From positions 44,298-108,297 of the forward strand of contig JACQZW010000073.1 in NCBI GenBank assembly GCA_016213675.1: 64,000 bases of DNA, in the 5' to 3' direction. The stretch is from Acidobacteriota bacterium. GTDB taxonomy: Bacteria; Acidobacteriota; Thermoanaerobaculia; Thermoanaerobaculales; Thermoanaerobaculaceae. Below, one piece after another: positions 16,713 to 28,285 of the stretch (positions are counted from its first letter, which is position 1; every line of letters begins with the position of its first letter). Both the position numbers and the translations under genes were made by a program. A model generated the notes under the pieces. The model ran no database searches. It was not told the DNA's origin and was given only the letters and a program-made list of their open reading frames with translations.

Positions 16713-19008
16713 GCCTACCTCCACCACCCCCGGTGTATACGCGGACCGGGTGCCCGGTGTCGATCTCGATGGCCTCCCCGCCCCTCCAGAACAGCCGCGC
16801 ATCGCGCTCGCGCTGCCCGACGACGACGGCCGGGAGCGCGCGGACACGACCGAACACCTCCGGGTGCGGGTAGGCGAACGTCGGCCGTGTCCCGGTCGGA
16901 GCCAGGGTCACGATCGGATCGACGGCGCGCAGGAACTCGTTCGTCGACGACGACCGCGAGCCGTGGTGGCCGAGCTGCAGCACCTCGGCGCGCAGGTCGG
17001 CACCACTGCCGACCAGGGCCAGCTCCCCCGCCGCCTCGAGGTCGCCGGTGACGAGGATCCGCACCCCGCCGAGGGTGATGCGGGCGACGAGGCTCGCATC
17101 GTTGTCACCGCCTCCGGCCTCGCGCGGTGGCCACAGGATCTCGGCGCCGACGGAGCCGGCGCGCACGGCGTCCCCGGGTTCGACCTGGCGGACCGGCACA
17201 CCCTCGCCGGCTGCGACGCGGCGCAGGAGGACCGCCTCGGGTCGGCCCGAGATCACCGCCGGGAGGATCAGGGCACCCACCCTGACCTGGTCGAGAATCG
17301 CCGGAACACCTCCTGCATGATCCTCGTCTGGGTGGGTCAGGATCAGCGCATCGAGCCGCCGGACGCGAAGGCGCGCCAGGTCACGGGCCGCCTCCCCCGG
17401 CGACCGGCCGGTGTCGACGAGGAGCGCCGCGTCGGGCGACCGAACCAGCAGGGCCATGCCCTGGCCGACCCGGAGGAGGCGCGCCTCGTGCGCCGAAAGC
17501 CCCGGGGACGGCCAGAAGAGCCAGGCCCCGGTCAGCGCCAGGAAGCCAAGCGCGCACAGCATGGCCGGCCGCCCCGGCAGGAGGGCCACGACGCCCACGG
17601 TGGCTGCGACCAGCGCCAGGGCGACGGGAGGCTGAGCGAAGGTCCAGGTCGAGACCGAGCCGAGGCCGGCGAGCAGGTCGAGACCGTGCTGCAGCACGGC
17701 GAGAAGCCCGAGCCCGAGACCCGCGACCGTGGGGAGGAGCGGCGCGACCGCCACGATCGCCAGCGAGATCGCCATCAGGACGAACGCCAGTGGCGAGGCG
17801 AGCAGGTTGACGAGCATCCCGAGCGGCGGAACAGTGCCGAAGAAGGCGCCGACCAGCGGGATCGACGCGGCCTGGGCCACGGCCACGATGGCGAGCTCCT
17901 GTCCCAGCCCCTTCGGCAGCCAGGAAGCCGACGTTGCCAACGGTCCCACCCACCGCAGGAGCGCCAGGGTGATCACCGCGGAGAGGAGGAACCCGGGTTC
18001 GAGCAGCGCGCCCGGCTCGACGAGCGAGAGGCCTGCCACCACCGCCCATGCGGTCGGGAGGGCCGGCAGCGGCCTCCCGAGCTGTCGCGCCAGCAGGTAG
18101 GCGGACAGCGCGAGGGTCGCGCGGCGGACGGGCGCGTCGGCGCCCGCCATCAGGCAGAACCCCACGACCACGGGCAGCAGGATCCAGCGTCGCGTGCGCG
18201 GCGGGACCCCACCGGCCAGCAGCAGTCCCCACGCCATCGCCGCCACCATGCCGACGTTCATCCCGGACACCGCGAGGATGTGGGCGAGGCCGCTGCGGCG
18301 CAGGCTCACGAGCTCGCCCTTCGGCAGCGCCTCGGTCCGGCCGAGCGCGAGCGCGCCGGCCAGTCCGGCGGCGCGGATCCTCGTCCCGTCGACTCCGGCG
18401 GCGCGCTGCACGGCCCGCATGGCTTCCTCGCGGAACCGGTCGAGGGGGGGCCCCGCGGTTCGGTCACCGAGCAGCAGGGCCGTCTTGACCCGGAGCATCG
18501 GCCTGGCCAGCGCCCATGGCGAGCGGGCGACGAGCTCGCCGCTGCCAGTCACCTGCGATCCGGGTGTCGGCAGGGCCGCAAGTCCTGCGGCTCCGCCGAC
18601 GAACAGGTCCAAGTGAGAGGCGGTGCGCAGGCTCCCCTGCCCGCCCTCGATGCGCACGACCCGCACCCGGCTCCGCCAGCCGCGCACCGTCTCGGTCCAC
18701 CCATCCCTGACGACGGCCGAGAAGCGCACCGGGACCGGTGCAGCGCCCGCTTGTGCTCGCGGTGCGAGAGCCCCAGCCAGCCCGCCGAGCATGACGCCGC
18801 ACGCCACCCACCACAGCCGCGCGTTCCCGGGATGCCTGCGAAGCGCGCACAGGCCAGCGGCCGTTGCCAGCACTCCCAGGAGCGGCGCCCATGCCGGTGC
18901 CGGCGGAGCCAGATTGACCAGGGCGGCTCCCCCGACCGCCGTCACGGCCAGGGTGACCAGCGCCGCGCCCTGGCACTCAGAGCCGAAAGAGGGCGACGAT
19001 CTCTGCAT
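16705..19008 (-). CDS. comEC: ComEC/Rec2 DNA-uptake channel protein
   Basis: About 767 residues; ATG 19008 overlaps the methyltransferase gene by 32 bases and has no good ribosome site, so the start is provisional. An N-terminal segment with membrane helices and an OB-like part comes first. The competence domain follows ('RRSGLAHILAVSGMNVGMVA', 'RRATLALSAYLLARQLGRPL'), then many membrane helices. Last is a metallo-beta-lactamase domain with 'LTHPDEDHAGG' and 'LGHHGSRSSS'. ComEC carries single-stranded DNA across the inner membrane; the C-terminal domain is a proposed nuclease. All three domains are present, so the gene appears intact. No other competence genes are in the window. Confidence 0.92.
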   Translation of the reverse strand: MQRSSPSFGSECQGAALVTLAVTAVGGAALVNLAPPAPAWAPLLGVLATAAGLCALRRHPGNARLWWVACGVMLGGLAGALAPRAQAGAAPVPVRFSAVVRDGWTETVRGWRSRVRVVRIEGGQGSLRTASHLDLFVGGAAGLAALPTPGSQVTGSGELVARSPWALARPMLRVKTALLLGDRTAGPPLDRFREEAMRAVQRAAGVDGTRIRAAGLAGALALGRTEALPKGELVSLRRSGLAHILAVSGMNVGMVAAMAWGLLLAGGVPPRTRRWILLPVVVGFCLMAGADAPVRRATLALSAYLLARQLGRPLPALPTAWAVVAGLSLVEPGALLEPGFLLSAVITLALLRWVGPLATSASWLPKGLGQELAIVAVAQAASIPLVGAFFGTVPPLGMLVNLLASPLAFVLMAISLAIVAVAPLLPTVAGLGLGLLAVLQHGLDLLAGLGSVSTWTFAQPPVALALVAATVGVVALLPGRPAMLCALGFLALTGAWLFWPSPGLSAHEARLLRVGQGMALLVRSPDAALLVDTGRSPGEAARDLARLRVRRLDALILTHPDEDHAGGVPAILDQVRVGALILPAVISGRPEAVLLRRVAAGEGVPVRQVEPGDAVRAGSVGAEILWPPREAGGGDNDASLVARITLGGVRILVTGDLEAAGELALVGSGADLRAEVLQLGHHGSRSSSTNEFLRAVDPIVTLAPTGTRPTFAYPHPEVFGRVRALPAVVVGQRERDARLFWRGGEAIEIDTGHPVRVYTGGGGGRRD

Positions 19009-20200
19009 GGTGGGAGCCGGCGAACAGGTCCCAGATCTCCAGACTCTCCAGCCGGTATCCGCCCCGTAGCAGCGCGCCACCGTCGCGCCCGAAACGGGCC
19101 GCGTCGCAGCCGACCAGCAGCACGGCCTCGGGATTCCACGCGAGGAGTCCGCCGCGTGCCTCGTCGGACAGTCCGGTCCGCGGTGGGTCGATCACCGCCA
19201 GGGTCCCGGTCGCCTCGCCGGGTACCCCGAGGTGGCTCTCGGCCGTCGCCGCCACGACGTCGGCCCCGGGGAGGTTGCGGCGGGCGGCGGCGGCGGCCGC
19301 GGCGTGCGACTCGACGACGGCAAGCTCGGAGATCCCTGCGTGGCGTGCGGCCGCAGCGAGGAAGCCGACGCCGCCGTAGAGGTCCACGACCCGCCGGCAC
19401 CCCGCGACCGCGACCAGCTCGCCGACGCGGGCGAACAGGCGCGGCACGAGGTGCCGGTTGCCCTGGAAGAACGCGCCGACCGGAACCAAGAGCGGCACCG
19501 GCAACTGCATGACCACGCCGTCGTCCCCCCAGCCGTCGCCGGCGACCGGCCCGGCCGGGTCGAGCCGCTGCCAGCCGGCCAGTCCCGGCACCGCGACGGC
19601 GGGCGGGCGCTCCGCGCCCCACCAACCGGCGACAGCGTGCTCTCCTTCCAGGTCCTCGAGCCACTCGAGCTCCCCCGGCGGCATGCCGGCGTCGCCCAGC
19701 GCCCGGGCCAGGACCGGCCGCGCGGAGGCGAGCAGCTCGGAGACGACCCGGCACGGGGCGATGTCGACGACGCGATGCGAACGCGGGCCGAGGAATCCGA
19801 GAATTCCTGTCGCGGGGTCCCAGTGAAGCCTGGAGCGCAGCCGCCAGCGCAGCGGCGAGATGACGACCGGCGCCGATCGGCAGGCGGTGGCCAGCTCGGG
19901 CGGGGCGTGCCTCAGGGCGCCGGTGACGGTCTCGCGCAGCACCGCCTCGGCGGCCTCGCGCCGGACGTGCGCGAGGTCGCAGCCGCCGCACGCCGACGCG
20001 ACCGGGCAGGGGTCGGTCTCGCGGGCGGCCGACGGCAGGAGAATCCGCGTGGCGCGTGCCTCGACCACCCCGGCCCGACGCCGCTCGACCTCGACCTCGA
20101 CGCGCTCGCCGGGCAGCGCGCCGGACACGAACCACGCCTGGCCGTCCACCCGGGCGAAGCCGCGGCCGCCGCCGGCCAGCTCGACGATCTCAACGATCAT
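18977..20200 (-). CDS. TrmA/RlmD-family RNA 5-methyluridine methyltransferase
   Basis: 407 residues. An N-terminal TRAM-like segment ('GFARVDGQAWFVSGALPGER') is followed by the Fe-S motif 'CPVASACGGC'. The Rossmann domain has 'FFQGN', 'VVDLYGGVGFLA' and 'VIDPPRTGLSDE'. The catalytic Cys is in 'LLVGCDAARFGRD', and 'HHAEIVALF' provides the C-terminal Glu near the end. These are the parts expected for a uracil-C5 methyltransferase of rRNA or tRNA; the exact site cannot be assigned. It overlaps the unknown gene upstream by 11 bases and comEC downstream by 32. Confidence 0.88.
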   Translation of the reverse strand: MIVEIVELAGGGRGFARVDGQAWFVSGALPGERVEVEVERRRAGVVEARATRILLPSAARETDPCPVASACGGCDLAHVRREAAEAVLRETVTGALRHAPPELATACRSAPVVISPLRWRLRSRLHWDPATGILGFLGPRSHRVVDIAPCRVVSELLASARPVLARALGDAGMPPGELEWLEDLEGEHAVAGWWGAERPPAVAVPGLAGWQRLDPAGPVAGDGWGDDGVVMQLPVPLLVPVGAFFQGNRHLVPRLFARVGELVAVAGCRRVVDLYGGVGFLAAAARHAGISELAVVESHAAAAAAARRNLPGADVVAATAESHLGVPGEATGTLAVIDPPRTGLSDEARGGLLAWNPEAVLLVGCDAARFGRDGGALLRGGYRLESLEIWDLFAGSHHAEIVALFRL

Positions 20201-20855
20201 CGGCGACCACCTCGAGCCGCGGCAGGCCGACGACCTCGCGCACCCGCTTGCGCCTCAACGCCAGGAAGGTCCTCGACCGGGCCTCGGCCTCGAGCTCCAG
20301 CCCGGCGAGGTCCTTCTCGACCATCGCCTCGACCCGGGACCGCTCCGCGGCCGGCAGGGTCACGGCGAGCAGGTCCAGCGCCGTCACCTCGAGCCGTCCC
20401 AACGCCTCGTCGGCCGCGGCCGGGTCGGCTCCTTCGGGGAGCGTCTCGACTGACCGAAGCACACCGTAGAGCACGGCCGCGACGTCGGCCCACGAGTCCC
20501 AGCGCGCCGCCGCGGCGCGCAGCTCGCGAGCCAGTCGCGCAATCACCTCGCCGAGGTCGGCAGGCGCCACGTCCCCTGGCGGGGCTACCCCGACCGCCGC
20601 CGCCGACAGTCGCTTCGCGTGCTTCGCCACCGCGTGCCGGCAGTACGAGAGCGACGAGACCGGATCGACCCCGCTCTCGGCGCGCCGAGCGAACACCTCG
20701 CCGAGCCCGGCGGCCACGGCGGCCAGCGGCACGTGGTCGCCCCACCACCGCCGAAGCAGTGCGAAGTCCTTCGGCGAGAGGAGGAACGGCGTACCGCGCA
20801 GGCGCGCGAAGAGGTCCTCGACGGCCCGGTAGTACTCGAGCTCCTCCGGGTTCAT
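20190..20855 (-). CDS. Uncharacterised helical protein in housekeeping operon
   Basis: 221 residues from ATG 20855, fixed by the ATGA overlap with coaX. I do not recognise the family. The sequence is charged and mostly helical, without signal peptide or membrane segments. The first ~75 residues ('EELEYYRAVEDLFARLRGTP', 'LRRWWGDHVPLAAVAAGLGE', 'SSLSYCRHAV') resemble a small DNA-replication or helix-bundle module. The C-terminal half is Ala/Leu/Arg rich and ends in a basic stretch, 'FLALRRKRVREVVGLP'. It overlaps both neighbours (coaX by 4 bases, the RNA methyltransferase by 11). It is therefore co-translated with cofactor and RNA-modification genes, but no function follows from that. Confidence 0.7.
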   Translation of the reverse strand: MNPEELEYYRAVEDLFARLRGTPFLLSPKDFALLRRWWGDHVPLAAVAAGLGEVFARRAESGVDPVSSLSYCRHAVAKHAKRLSAAAVGVAPPGDVAPADLGEVIARLARELRAAAARWDSWADVAAVLYGVLRSVETLPEGADPAAADEALGRLEVTALDLLAVTLPAAERSRVEAMVEKDLAGLELEAEARSRTFLALRRKRVREVVGLPRLEVVADDR

Positions 20856-21628
20856 TCGCGGCCGGGCCGGTTGCGCTCCCACAGGAGGCGGAGCCCCTTG
20901 AGCGTCAGGTCGTCGTCGACGGAGTCGAACAGCGAGGTGTGATGGGCGATGACGGCGGCAAGCCCGCCCGTCGCGATGACCTTGCCGCCACCCAGTTCGG
21001 CGAGGACTCGCCGGGTGACCCCCTCGACGAGGCCGACGTAGCCGTAGACCAGGCCGGCCTGCATCGAGTCGACGGTGGCCTTGCCGATCACCCGCGCGGG
21101 CGGTACGAGCTCGATGCGGGGGAGCTTGGCCGCGCGGGAGAACAGCGCCTCCGCCGAGATCTCCAGCCCCGGTGCGATGACCCCGCCGAGGAACTCACCC
21201 TTCTCCGAGACCACCTCCCAGGTCGTCGCCGTGCCGAAGTCCACCACGACGCAGGGTCCGCCGTGCTCCGCGAATGCCGCGACCGCGTTGCACAGCCGGT
21301 CGGCGCCGAGCTCCTGGGGGGTCTCGACCTTGAGCGGCATGCCCGAGCGGATCCCAGGCGCCACGAAGAGCGCTTCGGCGTGTAGGTACGTCGCGATCGC
21401 GGCCTTGAGGGCGCCGTCGATCGGCGGGACCACCGAGCCGACGATGACGCCGCCGATGTCGTCGGGAGAGATCTGCGACCACTGGCAGAGGTTGCGAAGG
21501 AGAATCCCCAGCTCGTCGACGGTTCGTTCCTTCGTGGTCGACAGCCGCCAGCGACGCAGGATCTCCTTCTCGCGAAACACGCCGATCGTGGTGTGGGTGT
21601 TGCCGACGTCGAGGGCGAGCAGCACCAT
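20852..21628 (-). CDS. coaX: Type III pantothenate kinase
   Basis: 258 residues, ATG 21628 behind a perfect AGGAGG site. CoaX phosphorylates pantothenate in the first step of coenzyme A synthesis. It belongs to the ASKHA fold: 'LALDVGNTHTTIGVF' is the phosphate-1 loop, 'GADRLCNAVAAF' and 'VVDFGTATTWEVV' hold the catalytic Asp and second phosphate loop, and 'VIATGGLAAVI' is near the end. Length matches the family. birA lies eight bases upstream; birA-coaX adjacency is common in many bacteria. Confidence 0.95.
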   Translation of the reverse strand: MVLLALDVGNTHTTIGVFREKEILRRWRLSTTKERTVDELGILLRNLCQWSQISPDDIGGVIVGSVVPPIDGALKAAIATYLHAEALFVAPGIRSGMPLKVETPQELGADRLCNAVAAFAEHGGPCVVVDFGTATTWEVVSEKGEFLGGVIAPGLEISAEALFSRAAKLPRIELVPPARVIGKATVDSMQAGLVYGYVGLVEGVTRRVLAELGGGKVIATGGLAAVIAHHTSLFDSVDDDLTLKGLRLLWERNRPGRE

Positions 21629-21636
21629 GGCGCCTC

Positions 21637-22406
21637 CTAGTCCTGCAGCGGCGTGACCAGCTCGCCGGCCGCCAGCGACCGGGTCCCGCTTCCGGTCGCG
21701 AGGAGGAGTTGTCCCTCGGGGCCGTAGCCGACGAACTCGCCCGCGACCTCCCCATCCGGCACCCGAACGCGCATCGGCTCCCCGGCCCGGTGGATCGAAC
21801 GAGCCACCCACCGTGAACGCACCTCGCCGGGGTTGGCCAGCGCCGGCCGCAGCCGTTTCACGAAGCCACCGACGATCGCCCAGCGGACATCGCCGACACT
21901 GCCGGAAAACCCGAGGGCGTGCATCGACACCGGGACGATCCGGTCGGAGGCCTCGCGCTCGGGCTCGACCTCGACGTTCACCCCGAACCCGACGACGGCC
22001 CAGGCTGCGTCGCCGGCGATCCGAGAGTGGGCGAGGACTCCACCGAGCTTGCGGCCTTCCACGACCACGTCGTTCGGCCACTTGAGGGCAAGCCTGAACG
22101 CCGGGAAGGCGGCCTCGACCGCCTCGGCGAGAGCTACCCCAGCAGCCAGGGGCAACCACGTCAGCTCGTCGGTCTTGAGCCACCCGATCCACGTGGCGTA
22201 GATGCCCCCGAGCGGCGATCGCCAGACGTTCGACCCGCGGCCGCGGCCGGCGGTCTGGGTGCCGGCGACGACGACCGTGTCCGCCAGCCGCTCCTCGACC
22301 TCCTCGGCACCCCACTTGGCGATTATCCGGGCCGCCACGTCGTTGGTGGAGTCGATCTCTCCGACCATGACCAGGTTCGCTGCTGGGGCCGGGGCGAGGA
22401 GGGGCC

Positions 22407-22410
<4 letters not shown>
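21637..22410 (-). CDS. birA: Biotin-[acetyl-CoA-carboxylase] ligase, group I without HTH
   Basis: 257 residues. The GTG start overlaps the valS stop (GTGA, 22407-22410). BirA activates biotin as biotinyl-AMP and transfers it to biotin carboxyl carrier protein. The ligand loop 'GRGRGSNVWRS' and the catalytic 'KWPNDVVVEGRKLGG' are intact, and a C-terminal SH3-like domain is present ('GEFVGYGPEGQLLL'). The N-terminal DNA-binding domain of the E. coli protein is missing, so this form should be an enzyme only and not a repressor. Confidence 0.93.
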
Positions 22411-25079
<2,669 letters not shown>

Positions 25080-25153
25080 GGCTCGCAACGCCGTTGCAGA
25101 ATAGCAAAACGGCTCGCGGCTCGCGGCCGGTTGTCGGCCGCCAGAGCTGTTGG

Positions 25154-26254
25154 CTAGAAGAGAGGGCTGAACGGCCCGGAGGGCGCGAGGAGCTGAAGCT
25201 CGGCATAGACCGCCGCCGCCTCGCCGTCGCTCACCGCCGAGCCGAGGACGACGCCGCCCAGCCGCGGGAGCACCCACTGGACCGCGCCGGCACGCCGCTT
25301 CTTGTCGCGGCCGATGTAGCCGGCCACCTTCTCCCAGGGCAGGTCGCCGAGACCCGGGAGCGGGCCAAGGGTCGCGAGCCTCCCAGCCCAGGCCTGGGCC
25401 TCCGAGGTGGCCAGCAGTCCGCGGTCGCGCGCGATGCGCAGCTCGGCCAGGAGGCCCCAGGCCACCGCTTCGCCGTGGAGGAAGCGGCGATAGTCCGTGG
25501 CCGCCTCGAGGCCGTGACCGAGCGTGTGCCCGAGGTTGAGCGCCGCCCGCAGCCCCGACTCCCGCTCGTCGAGCTCCACGATGTCGGCCTTGACCCGCAC
25601 CGCGGCGTACACGAGCTCGCTGGCGCGCGGCGCGTCCCCTCCGGCCACCGCCTCCAGGTGCGAGTCGACGACGTGCTCCAGCGTCGACGGCGCGATCATC
25701 GCGCTCTTCACGACCTCGACGAGGCCGGCGCGGAGCTGCCGGTGGTCCAGCGTGGTCAGCGTCAGGGGGTCGGCGATGATCGCCGCCGGTGGCCAGAACG
25801 TTCCGACCAGGTTCTTGCCGAGGTCGAGGTCCACGCCGGTCTTGCCGCCCACCGCCGCATCGACCATGCCCAGCAGCGTGGTCGGGGCCGCGACCCATGG
25901 CAGTCCGCGGAGGGCCACGCTCGCCGCGAACCCTGCGATGTCCGTCAGCACCCCACCGCCGACGGCGACCACGAGCTCACCGCGCTCGACCCCGAAGCCC
26001 AGCAGCCAGGTGACGATCCGCTCGACGCTCTCCCAGCGTTTGTACTCCTCGCCGGCGGGGAGCTCCAGGCACGGGGCGTCGAGCGCCTCGGCCACCGATT
26101 GCCCGTAGAGCGGGCCGACGTTCGCGTCGGTCACGACGAAGGCGCGCCGCCCCCCAGCGACCGGGGCCACGATGTCCCCGACCGAACCCAGGAGGCCGTC
26201 ACCGAGGTGATACGCGGTCGTCCCGCGTTGCGTGGCGATGTTGAGGGTGGTCAT
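25154..26254 (-). CDS. aroB: 3-dehydroquinate synthase
   Basis: 366 residues; ATG 26254 overlaps the larB stop (ATGA). AroB converts DAHP to 3-dehydroquinate in the shikimate pathway using NAD and a divalent metal. Marks seen are 'GEEYKRWE', the NAD-binding 'VAVGGGVLTDIAGFAAS', 'PTTLLGMVDAAVGGKTGVDL', 'NLGHTLGHGLEA' with a metal His, and 'HGEAVAWG'. Length is typical. No other aromatic-pathway gene is nearby. Placement between larB and valS suggests shared transcription only. Confidence 0.96.
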   Translation of the reverse strand: MTTLNIATQRGTTAYHLGDGLLGSVGDIVAPVAGGRRAFVVTDANVGPLYGQSVAEALDAPCLELPAGEEYKRWESVERIVTWLLGFGVERGELVVAVGGGVLTDIAGFAASVALRGLPWVAAPTTLLGMVDAAVGGKTGVDLDLGKNLVGTFWPPAAIIADPLTLTTLDHRQLRAGLVEVVKSAMIAPSTLEHVVDSHLEAVAGGDAPRASELVYAAVRVKADIVELDERESGLRAALNLGHTLGHGLEAATDYRRFLHGEAVAWGLLAELRIARDRGLLATSEAQAWAGRLATLGPLPGLGDLPWEKVAGYIGRDKKRRAGAVQWVLPRLGGVVLGSAVSDGEAAAVYAELQLLAPSGPFSPLF

Positions 26255-27018
26255 CGAACCGACGCGCCTCCCCGGGTCCGCGAGCGCAACACCCTGACCG
26301 CGACCAGTGCCGCACCGAAGCCGTTGTCGATGTTGACGACCGAGACGCCAGGCGCACAGGAGTTGAGCATCGCGAGCAGGGGCGCGAGGCCACCGAAGGC
26401 CGCACCGTACCCGACGGAGGTCGGTACGGCTATGACCGGCGCACCGACCAGCCCGGCGATGACCGACGGCAGCGCCCCCTCCATCCCGGCCACGGCGACG
26501 ATCACCTCGGCCTGCCGGAGGACCTCCAGGTGTGCGAGGAGGCGGTGCAGGCCCGCGACGCCGACGTCGCACAGGCGCAGCGTCTCGGCCCCGAGGGCCT
26601 CGGCGGTCACCGCCGCCTCCTCGGCGACGGGCAGGTCCGAGGTTCCGGCGCAGACGACGGCCATCGAGCCGCATCGGGGTGTCTGGCCTGCCAGCACCGC
26701 CATGCGCGCCTCCGGATGGGCCTGCGCGCGCGGCACGGCGCGACAGATCGCCTCCAGGTGCTCAGGGGTCGCCCGCGTCGCCAGGACCGGACCGCCCGAC
26801 TCGGCCAGGGCCGCGAACGCCGCCGCTGCCTGGGCCGGAGTCTTCCCCTGGCAGAACACCGCTTCGGCCTCGCCGGTCCGCATCGCGCGGTGGGTGTCGA
26901 GCAGCAGCCCGGGGCCGGCACGAAACGGGAGGTGTGCGAACGACTCCACGGCAGCAGCCGGGCTCAGCTCGCCGCTGGCGACCCGGCCGAGCAACTCGAC
27001 GAGAGCATCCCGATGCAC
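26251..27018 (-). CDS. larB: LarB, nickel-pincer nucleotide precursor synthase
   Basis: 255 residues from GTG 27018; an earlier GTG at 27054 would add 12 residues not seen in the family. LarB carboxylates nicotinic acid adenine dinucleotide and releases AMP to give the dicarboxylated pyridinium mononucleotide, first step to the nickel-pincer cofactor of lactate racemase and relatives. The C-terminal PurE-like domain is very well kept: 'CAGTSDLPVAEEAAVTAEAL', 'VVAGMEGALPSVIAGLVGAP', 'PTSVGYGAAFGGLAPLLAML'. 'CQGKTPAQAA' is in the N-terminal part. The partner genes larC and larE are not in this window. Confidence 0.93.
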   Translation of the reverse strand: MHRDALVELLGRVASGELSPAAAVESFAHLPFRAGPGLLLDTHRAMRTGEAEAVFCQGKTPAQAAAAFAALAESGGPVLATRATPEHLEAICRAVPRAQAHPEARMAVLAGQTPRCGSMAVVCAGTSDLPVAEEAAVTAEALGAETLRLCDVGVAGLHRLLAHLEVLRQAEVIVAVAGMEGALPSVIAGLVGAPVIAVPTSVGYGAAFGGLAPLLAMLNSCAPGVSVVNIDNGFGAALVAVRVLRSRTRGGASVR

Positions 27019-27068
27019 CCCGGGATCATACCCTGCTCCGTCCGACCCAGGCACCGCGGCGGACGTCC

Positions 27069-28226
27069 TCAGACGAGGAATCGCGGGACGTCAGGCGACA
27101 GCCTGGCGAGGACCTCGTAGTTGATCGTGCCGGCGAGCTCGGCCAGCTCCTCGGCGGTCACCCACTCCTCTCCGTCGCGCCCGATCAGGGTCGCCACGTC
27201 GCCCTCGGCGACGCCCGGCACGTCGGTCACGTCCACCATCACGATGTCCATGCACACCCGGCCGACCACCGGGGCGCGACACCCGCGCAGGAGGACGCTC
27301 GCGCGGTTCGACAGCGACCTCGGGTAGCCGTCGGCGTACCCGACCGGCAGGACAGCGATGCGGCTCGCCCGGGTCGGCCGGAACGTCAGCCCATAGCCGA
27401 TCGGCGAACCGCGCGGCACGTCCTTCACCTGTCCCACCACGACGCGCCACGACAGGGCCGGCTCCAGCTTGACCCCGTCGCGACCGTGGGCGAGCAGCCA
27501 CGACAGGTGCGTCTCCTTCGACGGCCAGTGCCCGTAGAGCGAGATCCCGACGCGGGCCATGGAGAAGTCGGCCTCCCGGAAGAGCAGCGCCGCCGCCGAG
27601 CAGGCCGCGTGGACGTGGGGCACGGGGCCGACCGCCTCTTCCACCGCGGCGACCGCCGCGCGGAAGCGGTCGAGCTGGCCCCTGGCGTACGAGTGATCGG
27701 TGGTGTCCTCGATGTTCGCGAAGTGGGTGGCGACCCCGGCGACGCGGAGGCCGAGACGGGTGGCCTCGCGCGCGAGGTGCACGGCCTCGTCGGGCGTGAC
27801 ACCCTGCCGGTGGGTCCCCGTGTCGACCTTGAGGTGCACCGCGAGGGAGGACCCGTGCCGCGCGGCGTGGGCGCCCAGGACGTCGAGGACCCGCCGCGAC
27901 GAGACCAGGACGTGGACGCCGGGGTCGACGACCTGCTCGACCTGGGTGGCGGTCAGGTACCCCATCACCAGGACCGGCAGCTCGAGCCCGGCGCGGCGCA
28001 GCGCGAGCACCTCGGCCGCGCCGTGGACGCCGAGCATCTCGACGCCGGCCCCGGCGCAGGTCCGGGCCACGTGCTCGAGACCGTGCCCGTAGCCGTTCGC
28101 CTTGACCACGGCGAGCAGCGCCGTCCCGGGCGTGAGGAGCGAGCGGAAGAGCTGCAGGTTGTTCCGCAGCGCCGCCGCCGAAACCTCGATCCACGTGGTC
28201 AGCCCCGTGCCAACGTCGTCGTTCAC
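27069..28226 (-). CDS. alr: Alanine racemase
   Basis: 385 residues from GTG 28226. The enzyme interconverts L- and D-alanine for cell-wall synthesis. The pyridoxal-phosphate lysine is Lys42 in 'AVVKANGYGHG', the catalytic Tyr is in 'IGYGLTFRPT', and 'VGRVCMDIVMVDVTDVP' is the usual C-terminal motif. No Shine-Dalgarno sequence precedes the start; instead a TTGCCT-17-TAGACT promoter ends seven bases before the GTG, which predicts a leaderless mRNA. It heads the long minus-strand chain and is divergent from a membrane-protein gene 59 bases away. Confidence 0.95.
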   Translation of the reverse strand: MNDDVGTGLTTWIEVSAAALRNNLQLFRSLLTPGTALLAVVKANGYGHGLEHVARTCAGAGVEMLGVHGAAEVLALRRAGLELPVLVMGYLTATQVEQVVDPGVHVLVSSRRVLDVLGAHAARHGSSLAVHLKVDTGTHRQGVTPDEAVHLAREATRLGLRVAGVATHFANIEDTTDHSYARGQLDRFRAAVAAVEEAVGPVPHVHAACSAAALLFREADFSMARVGISLYGHWPSKETHLSWLLAHGRDGVKLEPALSWRVVVGQVKDVPRGSPIGYGLTFRPTRASRIAVLPVGYADGYPRSLSNRASVLLRGCRAPVVGRVCMDIVMVDVTDVPGVAEGDVATLIGRDGEEWVTAEELAELAGTINYEVLARLSPDVPRFLV

Positions 28227-28262
28227 GCGGGAGAGTCTACGGTCGCAGCGGGCCGCAGGCAA
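28227..28262 (-). promoter_or_regulatory. alr promoter, leaderless
   Basis: TTGCCT (28257-28262) and TAGACT (28234-28239) on the minus strand, 17 bases apart. The -10 box ends seven bases before the alr GTG, so transcription should begin at or one base before the start codon. Confidence 0.55.
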
Positions 28263-28272
28263 CCGGTGACGC

Positions 28273-28285
28273 TACAATTCGATGC
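28273..28285 (+). promoter_or_regulatory. -10 box of membrane-protein gene, leaderless
   Basis: TACAAT at 28273-28278, seven bases before ATG 28286. No good -35 box is seen at the expected distance, and no Shine-Dalgarno sequence is present. Confidence 0.4.

Noticed and set aside
16669..19512. Long + strand open frame opposite comEC
   Set aside because: ComEC on the other strand has all expected domains, so this frame is a high-GC artefact.
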